A DNA stretch of 6,656 nucleotides, from the NCBI GenBank assembly GCA_049511115.1, contig JBEKYH010000294.1, forward strand, positions 1 to 6,656, in the 5' to 3' direction. Made by a program: the position numbers and the translations under genes. Origin of the DNA: JBEKYH01 sp049511115 (lineage in GTDB: Bacteria; Planctomycetota; Phycisphaerae; Tepidisphaerales; Tepidisphaeraceae). Below are positions 1-4,851 of this stretch, one piece after another (positions within the stretch are counted from its first letter, which is position 1; the number at the start of each line of letters is the position of its first letter). The notes beneath the pieces are model-generated. The model was not told the origin of the DNA. It saw only the letters and a program-made list of their open reading frames with translations, and made no database searches.

Positions 1-10
1 CCCCCTTGGC

Positions 11-39
11 TTGACACCCCCCTGCCCCCCTCTGATACT
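11..39 (+). promoter_or_regulatory. Sigma-70-type promoter for the lipoprotein gene
   Basis: A perfect -35 box TTGACA (11-16) is followed by a 17-base spacer and GATACT (34-39), which matches four of six positions of the TATAAT -10 consensus. Transcription would start near 46-47 and leave a leader of about 30 bases containing the ribosome binding site. Box quality, spacing and position just before the first gene all agree. The surrounding C-rich sequence makes an AT-containing match less likely by chance, but the call rests on sequence only. Confidence 0.55.
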
Positions 40-64
40 CGCTTGTCGGCCCCGTAATTTGGCC

Positions 65-70
65 GAGGAG
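65..70 (+). promoter_or_regulatory. Ribosome binding site that fixes a GTG start
   Basis: GAGGAG at 65-70 lies six bases before the GTG at 77. This Shine-Dalgarno match supports the GTG start. The start is also supported because the protein begins at once with a short basic stretch and a lipoprotein signal peptide. Confidence 0.65.
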
Positions 71-76
71 TGATCT

Positions 77-1378
77 GTGAAGCGCCGTTTGGCCGCGGTT
101 TTACTTGCGGCCGCAGTAGCCGGGTGTGACTCTGACCAGCAGCCTCCGCCAGCGGAGACGGCGGATCGGCCGCCATTGGTCGCGGGCGTGACGTCGCCGC
201 CGTCGGCTTCAGCGCCGGGTAACTCGTCAAACTCCGCGAATACGACATCCGGGGGTTCGCAGCAGCCTCCGCAGACGATCGCCAACCCCACGCCGCCGCC
301 GGTGGACGGGGATGAGGTGGTCGCCACGGTGCGCGGGGACCCCATCACGCTCCGGCAGCTCGAAGCGCCGCTGCTGGAATCGCATGGTCTGGACATCCTG
401 CTGGAGGAAGTGCAGCTTGATCTGGCGCAGCAGGACGCGCAGCAGGCGGGCATCACGCTCACGGATCAGGACGTCGAGGATGAGACTACAAAAACGCTTA
501 TCGCGTTTAAGAAGGCGACCGACCTATCCAGCGCCACGACCCAGCCCAGCACGGAGCCTTCGGACGATACCCTGGATGCCGGCGAGCGCGACCGGCTGCT
601 GAGCACGCTATTGACCAGCCAGCGTCTGCCGCGCGCGGAGTTTGACCTGGTCATGCGATGCAACGCCTATTTGAGAAAACTGGTGACGCCGCAGGCGCGG
701 GCCATCCTGACGGATGACAATGTGCGCGAGCATTTCAATGCCCTGTACGGCGAAAAGGCGCGGGTGAAGTACATTCGCCTGCCGGACATGCTGGCCGTTT
801 CCAAGGTGGAGGAGGACTTGAAGGCGGGGCGGACGTTTGATGATGAGATGAAGCTGCACGCCTATGATTCCATCGGCCACCCCACGATGGGCGAGCCGTT
901 GCCGTTTACGCGCAAGGACATTAATTATCCGACGGAGTTCAAGGAGGTTGCGTTCGCGCTCAAGCCGGGCGAGGTATCGGACCCGCTGCAGATCAAGGAT
1001 TCGATCTTTCTGGTGCAATTGGTAGAATTAATTCCGCCGCAGTATGCGAATTTTGACGAATACAAGGATTGGGTGCGGCAGGACCTGTATGATTCTGCGG
1101 TGCAGGCGGACATGAAGCAGTATCAGCAAAATCTCGGCCAGATCGCCTTGAAAACGATGGAGATCAAGGATCCGATTCTGCGCCGCCAGTGGGACCAGAA
1201 GCTGCAAAACGCCGATAATCTGCGTGAGCAGTTGCTGAAGGAGCAGCAAGCCGGCACCACGCGGCCGGCGCAATCAGCCGCCCCCGCGCCGGCGAATGAG
1301 AGTTCCCCATCCCCCGCCGCGGCGCCACCGGCGACGGCGGGAGCGGCGGCCGCGCCAGCCACCGTTCCCGCGCCATAA
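77..1378 (+). CDS. SurA/PrsA-like parvulin-family lipoprotein (peptidyl-prolyl isomerase-like chaperone)
   Basis: A 433-residue secreted protein, probably an envelope folding factor or chaperone. Residues 1-16 form a lipoprotein signal (MKRR, then a hydrophobic Ala/Leu/Val run) ending in the lipobox VAGC, so Cys17 should be lipidated. Residues 18-76 are a Pro/Ser/Thr/Asn-rich linker. Residues 78-215 are mostly helical and begin with VVATVRGDPITLRQLE, resembling the first strand and helix of SurA-like N-domains. Residues 228-318 align with a parvulin domain, most clearly at FKEVAFALKPGEVSDPLQ. A charged helical stretch (325-391) and an Ala/Pro-rich tail (392-433) follow. Oddly, the two histidines usual in parvulins (ARHIL-type strand; FGYHI-type strand) are absent: the window has ARVKYIRL and KDSIFLVQL. 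The GGDLGW-type loop is replaced by GHPTMGEPLPF. Isomerase activity is therefore doubtful. Family assignment is fairly secure; substrate and function are inferred. Confidence 0.8.
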   Translation: MKRRLAAVLLAAAVAGCDSDQQPPPAETADRPPLVAGVTSPPSASAPGNSSNSANTTSGGSQQPPQTIANPTPPPVDGDEVVATVRGDPITLRQLEAPLLESHGLDILLEEVQLDLAQQDAQQAGITLTDQDVEDETTKTLIAFKKATDLSSATTQPSTEPSDDTLDAGERDRLLSTLLTSQRLPRAEFDLVMRCNAYLRKLVTPQARAILTDDNVREHFNALYGEKARVKYIRLPDMLAVSKVEEDLKAGRTFDDEMKLHAYDSIGHPTMGEPLPFTRKDINYPTEFKEVAFALKPGEVSDPLQIKDSIFLVQLVELIPPQYANFDEYKDWVRQDLYDSAVQADMKQYQQNLGQIALKTMEIKDPILRRQWDQKLQNADNLREQLLKEQQAGTTRPAQSAAPAPANESSPSPAAAPPATAGAAAAPATVPAP

Positions 1379-1415
1379 GCCCGGGCGCCTTCATTTTTCA
1401 ATACAAAAATTGCTG

Positions 1416-1438
1416 ATTTGAGATTTCAAATCTCAAAT
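1416..1438. repeat. Perfect AT-rich palindrome in the leader of the aminotransferase gene
   Basis: The 11-base arms ATTTGAGATTT (1416-1426) and AAATCTCAAAT (1428-1438) are perfect inverted repeats around a single C at 1427. As RNA it would fold with a 9-bp stem and a five-base loop. It ends 20 bases before the ATG of the next gene and stands out as AT-rich in a GC-rich region. No T-tract follows on the + strand, so it is not a standard terminator for the upstream gene. It could be an operator-like site, an RNA structure or a dispersed intergenic repeat. Confidence 0.6.
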
Positions 1439-1458
1439 TCCGACTTAGGATACCGCAT

Positions 1459-2694
1459 ATGTCCGACCAACCGTTCAAGATCGACGTTTCCCCCCGCATC
1501 CTGCGCCTGCCGCCGTATTTGTTCGGCCGCATCAATAAGATGAAGTACGACAAGCGCGTGGCGGGGATCGACATTATTGATTTAGGGATGGGCAACCCGA
1601 CCGACCCGACGCCGGAGTCGGTGGTGCAAAAACTGGCCGAAGCGGCGCGCGACCCGCGCAATCACCGCTATTCCGTGAGTAATGGCGTAGCCGGTTTGCG
1701 CAAGGAGGTGGCCCGGAAGTATCAAAGCAAATTCAAGGTAACGCTCGACCCCGAGACTGAGGTGATTGCCACCATCGGATCCAAGGAGGGATTCAGCCAC
1801 CTGTGCCTGGCGCTGCTGGGGCCGGGGGATACGGCGATTGTTCCCGATCCGGCTTTTCCGATCCATGTGTACGCGGTGGCCATGGCCGGGGCCAATGTGC
1901 TGCGCGTGCCGCTGGGGAATGATCAGGCTTTCCTGGACCGGATCGAGCGCACCATCGAGGGGCTGTTTCCCAGCCCCAAGCTGCTGATCCTGAATTATCC
2001 GCACAATCCCACGTCGATGACCATCGACCCGGGCTTTTGGGAGCGCGCGATCGCCCTGTGCCGGCGGCGCGGGATCATGATTATCAGCGATTTCGCCTAC
2101 GGCGAGGTTTGTTTCGACGGATACAAAGCGCCGAGTTTTCTAGCCGCTCCAGGCGCTAAAGAGGTTGGCGTCGAGTTCACTACCATGTCCAAGAGTTACA
2201 ACATGGCCGGCTGGCGCTGCGGGTTTTGCGCCGGTAATTCCGAGATGGTCAAGGCGCTGGCCACCATCAAGGGTTATTACGACTACGGCATCTTCGCCCC
2301 GATTCAGATTGCCAGCATCATCGCCATGCGTGAGCACGCGCAGACGCCGGTCGAGCAGAGCGCGATCTACCAGACGCGCCGCGACGTGGTCTGCCGCGGA
2401 TTGGATCGCCTGGGTTGGACATACGAAAAGCCGCGGGCCAGCATGTTTGTGTGGGCCAAGATCAAGCCGGAGCATTTGAAGGGGGAGGGAACGATCGAAT
2501 TCTGCCTGCGCATGATGGATGAGGCCGAAGTGGCGCTCAGCCCCGGCCGCGCGTTCGGCGAAAATGGCGAGGGATATGTGCGCATCGCGGTGGTGGAAAA
2601 TGAACAGCGCCTCAAGCAGGCGATGGGAAATCTGGAGCGGGCGCTGGTGCCGCATAAGCCCAAACCCAAACGCCAGACGGCGACGGCGAAATGA
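1459..2694 (+). CDS. alaC: PLP-dependent class I aminotransferase, AlaC type (glutamate-pyruvate aminotransferase)
   Basis: A 411-residue cytoplasmic aminotransferase of fold type I, close to the family's usual length. It closely matches the E. coli AlaC sequence as I recall it along most of its length (IDxxxLPPYxF near the N-terminus, DLGMGNP, IGSKEG, ASMFVWAKI). AlaC moves the amino group between glutamate and pyruvate to make alanine. Catalytic residues are in place: Lys245 in TMSKSYNMAGWR forms the PLP Schiff base, Asp211 (SDFAY) pairs with the pyridine nitrogen, Tyr214 and Asn183 (YPHNPT) contact the cofactor, Arg253 binds phosphate and Arg375 (YVRIA) binds substrate carboxylate. A basic, Pro/Lys-rich tail (397-411) looks lineage-specific. 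AGGA (1447-1450) lies eight bases before the ATG. Related enzymes are often annotated as LL-diaminopimelate aminotransferase, so exact substrate remains uncertain. The family call is very secure. Confidence 0.92.
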   Translation: MSDQPFKIDVSPRILRLPPYLFGRINKMKYDKRVAGIDIIDLGMGNPTDPTPESVVQKLAEAARDPRNHRYSVSNGVAGLRKEVARKYQSKFKVTLDPETEVIATIGSKEGFSHLCLALLGPGDTAIVPDPAFPIHVYAVAMAGANVLRVPLGNDQAFLDRIERTIEGLFPSPKLLILNYPHNPTSMTIDPGFWERAIALCRRRGIMIISDFAYGEVCFDGYKAPSFLAAPGAKEVGVEFTTMSKSYNMAGWRCGFCAGNSEMVKALATIKGYYDYGIFAPIQIASIIAMREHAQTPVEQSAIYQTRRDVVCRGLDRLGWTYEKPRASMFVWAKIKPEHLKGEGTIEFCLRMMDEAEVALSPGRAFGENGEGYVRIAVVENEQRLKQAMGNLERALVPHKPKPKRQTATAK

Positions 2695-2724
2695 AGAAGG
2701 CCCGACACGCCGCAGCGGCGGATT

Positions 2725-2785
2725 GCGTAGGGTGGGTTTATCCCGCCAGTCGAATTGGAAAAGGTGGGCGATGCCCACCCTACGC
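2725..2785. repeat. Inverted-repeat element with GTAGGGTGGG ends
   Basis: A perfect 12-base inverted repeat, GCGTAGGGTGGG (2725-2736) and CCCACCCTACGC (2774-2785), bounds a 61-base element. The right half also contains a nested hairpin, GGTGGGC (2763-2769) and GCCCACC (2773-2779) with a three-base loop, so two alternative foldings are possible. I associate this type of end with dispersed intergenic repeats in bacterial genomes. It begins 30 bases after the aminotransferase stop and could limit read-through. Confidence 0.6.
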
Positions 2786-2837
2786 GCTGGCATGCCACGC
2801 CCGAAGTGAAGCAACTCGCTGCGATCTCAGTCCCGAA

Positions 2838-2886
2838 GGGGCGAAGGTCTGTAGCCACGGGTGGAGCGCAGCGCAACCCGTGGAAA
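2838..2886 (+). repeat. REP-like palindromic element, copy 1
   Basis: The core is the stem CCACGGGT (2855-2862) and ACCCGTGG (2876-2883) with a 13-base loop. Upstream it carries GGGGCGAAGG. Bases 2838-2862 match the reverse complement of 3044-3068 at 22 of 25 positions, and the bases GTAGCCACGGGT and ACCCGTGGAAA are identical in the two copies. This shows a true repeat family, not chance palindromes. Orientation is arbitrary; here + is the strand reading GTAGCCACGGGT. No mobilising transposase is in the window. Confidence 0.65.
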
Positions 2887-2899
2887 CCGGCGGAAATCA

Positions 2900-2937
2900 T
2901 TTCGCCCCGGCAGGAGCGAAGGAAGGCTCCTCCCACA
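2900..2937 (-). repeat. Possible further REP-like hairpin unit
   Basis: AGGAGC (2912-2917) pairs with GCTCCT (2926-2931) across an eight-base loop. On the - strand the unit begins TGTGGGAGGAGCC, similar in style to known REP sequences such as those of Pseudomonas that begin TGTGGGAGC. Only one copy is present here, so its boundaries and family are uncertain. Confidence 0.35.
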
Positions 2938-2961
2938 AGAGCGCTACCTCATCTGGACGGC

Positions 2962-3079
2962 ATCCTCCGCCCCTCCGGGGCGGGCGCGTTCGCTCGTTGC
3001 TTTCCACGGGTTACGCTCGCCCGCCTGCGGCGGGACTCGCTTCACCCGTGGCTACAATCCTCCGCCCCGCTGGGGCGGA
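2962..3079 (-). repeat. REP-like palindromic element, copy 2, inverted, with a nested hairpin in its loop
   Basis: The same CCACGGGT (3004-3011) / ACCCGTGG (3044-3051) stem as copy 1 appears here in opposite orientation. The loop has grown from 13 to 32 bases and contains a perfect hairpin, CCCGCC (3020-3025) and GGCGGG (3029-3034). The core is flanked by two GC hairpins: CCGCCCC/GGGGCGG (2967-2973, 2977-2983) and TCCGCCCC/GGGGCGGA (3061-3068, 3072-3079). ATCCTCCGCCCC occurs twice as a direct repeat (2962-2973 and 3057-3068). Together with copy 1 this makes an inverted pair, the arrangement seen in REP doublets (REPINs). Confidence 0.65.
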
Positions 3080-3133
3080 TTCACACGCGCCGAATCAGCC
3101 GAGTTCCATTGACCCGGCCCGTGGGGTGGGTTC

Positions 3134-3253
3134 CCCCTCTCCCTGTACTCAGGGAGAGGGCCGGGGTGAGGGTTCTTCGGCTTGGGGGAACAGCGTGGGA
3201 AGAACAAGAGGCGACCCTCACCCTAACCCTCTCCCTGAGTACATAGAGAGGGG
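3134..3253. repeat. Long imperfect inverted-repeat element with CCCTCTCCCTG arms
   Basis: Two 39-base arms, 3134-3172 and 3215-3253, are inverted copies matching at 34 of 39 positions. They surround a 42-base spacer. The pairing continues into the spacer with GTTCTTC (3172-3178) and GAAGAAC (3199-3205). The left arm also holds its own short palindrome, CCCTCTCCCT (3135-3144) against AGGGAGAGGG (3151-3160); in the right arm this is degraded (TAGAGAGGGG). The element ends 45 bases before the next gene's ATG. I recognise the type as a widespread non-coding intergenic repeat whose spurious translation gives PHPNPLP. It is too small to encode a transposase. Confidence 0.75.
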
Positions 3254-3298
3254 ACCAGAGCGGCGAGCTCAGTGTGTTGGTGCTTGCGACGAATCCCC

Positions 3299-4747
3299 AT
3301 GAAAGTTCTGGCCCGCCTGACCGTTCCGCTGATCCTCGCGGCCGCGGCGATCCGGCTGGCGGGGATTAATTGCCAGCTTTGGCTCGACGAAATCTGGTCG
3401 ATCCGCCTGGCGCAGAAGGCCGGTTTTCCGTTGGGGGTTTTCACCAATCCCGATCTGAAGCACGACAACAATCATTGGCTCAATACGCTGTACCTGCTGG
3501 CTCTGGGCGCGGGCAGGCCGTTCTGGGTCTACCACCTTTTGCCGGAGGTTACCGGCATCGGCACGGTGATCCTGGGATATCTTCTCGCCCGCAAGCGCGG
3601 ACCTGGGGAGGGGTTCTGCGCGGTTCTGCTGCTGGGCTTTTGCGAATTTCTCATCGAGTATTCGTCGGACGCGCGCGGATATGCGCCGGCCGGATTCTTC
3701 ACGCTGCTGGGGCTTTTTTGCCTCGAGAAACATCTTGCGCAGCCGCGGCGGGTGACGGCGCTGATGATGTCGGCTGCGGGGGTGCTGGGAGTTTTGTCGC
3801 ATCTCACGTTCGCGGTGATTCTGGCGGCGCTGGGATTGGCATCCCTCGTCGCACTGATCCGCCAGAAGCGCGGGTGGGTGTGGCCGGCTTCGCAGGCAAT
3901 GCTCTGGTGGGCGGTTCCGGTCACGATGTTGGCGATGCTCTATTTCGTGGATGTCCGCCACATGGTTTATGGCGGCGGGCCGCCCACGCCGAGCGATTTT
4001 CCGAGTCAGGCCGCGGCGATGATTCTGGGGATTTCGCCGGGGTCGTGGCTTGCGCCGTTGCTTGGATTGGCGGCGCTGGTTTTATGCGCGGCTCAGCTTT
4101 ACCGCCTTTATCGAGCCAACGATGCGGCGTTCACGTTTTATCTCGTCGTCTTCCTCTTCGTCCCCGGCGTGCTGTTTTTATGGCCGAAAAGCGATTACCT
4201 GCACCCGCGATATGTTTATGTGGCCGTGCCTCCACTGCTGGTTTTGATGGCGATGGAACTGGGAGGCTGGCTGGCGAAGCCACAATTGCCGCGGTTCGCT
4301 GCGGCCGCTTTGCTGGCGGCGTTTGTCCTTGCCAACGTGATTTTGACGACGCGATTCCTGCGCCTGGGCCGCGGCGATTTCACCGGCGCCCTGGCGGCCC
4401 TGGTCGATCAGACCGCCAACCCCAACATCGTCGTCGCCGCCAATGAGCATCCGAAATCCACGCTCATGGTGCTGCAATACTACGATGGCTCGGCCGGCCC
4501 ACGCCTCAAGCCCCACCGCCTGTTGACGCTGAACACCGAGCAATGGGGCGACCACTGGCCGCAATGGATGATCGCCGAAAATGACTACGGCCTGCATGTC
4601 GATACACCCAATGGCGTTCCGTTTGTAAGGCGCGGGAGTTTCCCCAAAGGGGCGGTCACCAGCGGCATCGCCTGGACGCTGTACGAAGTGGAAAGCCGCC
4701 AACCCAATGTGCGGCCGGAGAATTTGAAGCTGATTCCGCCGCAGTAG
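3299..4747 (+). CDS. Polytopic membrane protein, probable GT-C (family 39-like) glycosyltransferase
   Basis: A 482-residue inner-membrane protein that probably transfers a sugar from a lipid-linked donor to an acceptor outside the membrane. The N-terminal helix (about 3-22) is followed by LWLDEIWS, whose Asp30-Glu31 fits the acidic pair in the first outer loop of GT-C enzymes of the PMT/ArnT type. A second typical site is YSSDARGYA (121-129), and HPRYVYV (302-308) precedes a late membrane helix. About eleven hydrophobic segments can be seen (roughly 3-22, 76-96, 105-119, 128-146, 153-170, 171-187, 199-216, 248-266, 278-296, 306-325, 333-352). A soluble C-terminal part (355-482) has no motif I recognise. 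The ATG at 3299 is preferred over an in-frame GTG at 3272, because it starts directly before the first helix; neither has a strong ribosome binding site. Donor and acceptor are unknown. Confidence 0.72.
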   Translation: MKVLARLTVPLILAAAAIRLAGINCQLWLDEIWSIRLAQKAGFPLGVFTNPDLKHDNNHWLNTLYLLALGAGRPFWVYHLLPEVTGIGTVILGYLLARKRGPGEGFCAVLLLGFCEFLIEYSSDARGYAPAGFFTLLGLFCLEKHLAQPRRVTALMMSAAGVLGVLSHLTFAVILAALGLASLVALIRQKRGWVWPASQAMLWWAVPVTMLAMLYFVDVRHMVYGGGPPTPSDFPSQAAAMILGISPGSWLAPLLGLAALVLCAAQLYRLYRANDAAFTFYLVVFLFVPGVLFLWPKSDYLHPRYVYVAVPPLLVLMAMELGGWLAKPQLPRFAAAALLAAFVLANVILTTRFLRLGRGDFTGALAALVDQTANPNIVVAANEHPKSTLMVLQYYDGSAGPRLKPHRLLTLNTEQWGDHWPQWMIAENDYGLHVDTPNGVPFVRRGSFPKGAVTSGIAWTLYEVESRQPNVRPENLKLIPPQ

Positions 4748-4851
4748 GCGATTGGCTGCCAGATCCGACAAAATAATTGTCCATATCCAGCGCCTGGCGC
4801 ACATTGCTTGGCTGTAGACCAATGAAAGCCGAAGCCCTGAAAGCCGACACC

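Larger units (their letters stand above)
2695..3298. other. Repeat-filled intergenic region with no credible gene
   Basis: These 604 bases are a mosaic of short inverted repeats, listed separately. Reading frames stay open through much of it because the repeats are GC-rich. Their translations are repeat products, with runs such as SPSPCTQGEGRGEG and PHPNPLP that are familiar as spurious protein fragments. A small hairpin (CGCCG at 2708-2712, CGGCG at 2716-2720) sits just after the aminotransferase stop, without a T-tract. No tRNA, rRNA, transposase or CRISPR-type spacing was seen. The cluster may end transcription, act as a nucleoid or gyrase site, or simply be a landing place for small non-autonomous elements. 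Confidence 0.7.

Noticed and set aside
1393..1410. ATTTTT / AAAAAT inverted repeat as a terminator for the lipoprotein gene
   Set aside because: The stem is only A-T pairs, six bases long, with no GC stem before a T-tract, so it would be too weak.
2838..3253. CRISPR array
   Set aside because: The repeats belong to different families, differ in orientation and are not regularly spaced.
3272..3298. Earlier in-frame GTG start for the GT-C gene
   Set aside because: It adds only MCWCLRRIP before a natural Met and first membrane helix, and has no clear ribosome binding site. It cannot be fully excluded.
2691..3302. Open frame of 203 codons overlapping the aminotransferase stop by ATGA
   Set aside because: The overlap looks like translational coupling, but the frame consists of the palindromic repeats listed, with repeat-derived translation and no domain. 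Two other frames are also open across the same repeats.
3370..4446. Second + strand frame of 358 codons inside the GT-C gene
   Set aside because: Its translation is Gly/Arg/Ala-rich without structure, while the main frame gives clear membrane helices and GT-C motifs.
4790..4800. GCGCCTGGCGC palindrome upstream of the sigma factor gene
   Set aside because: A five-base-arm GC palindrome is common by chance in GC-rich DNA, and no second copy or promoter boxes place it as an operator.
4777..4851. TTG start (4777) or ATG start (4822) for the sigma factor
   Set aside because: The extra 25 or 10 residues do not look like sigma factor sequence. MNDSRLLQDYAASRRDEAF, from 4852, is the usual family beginning. 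No start has a strong ribosome binding site, so the ATG at 4822 remains possible.
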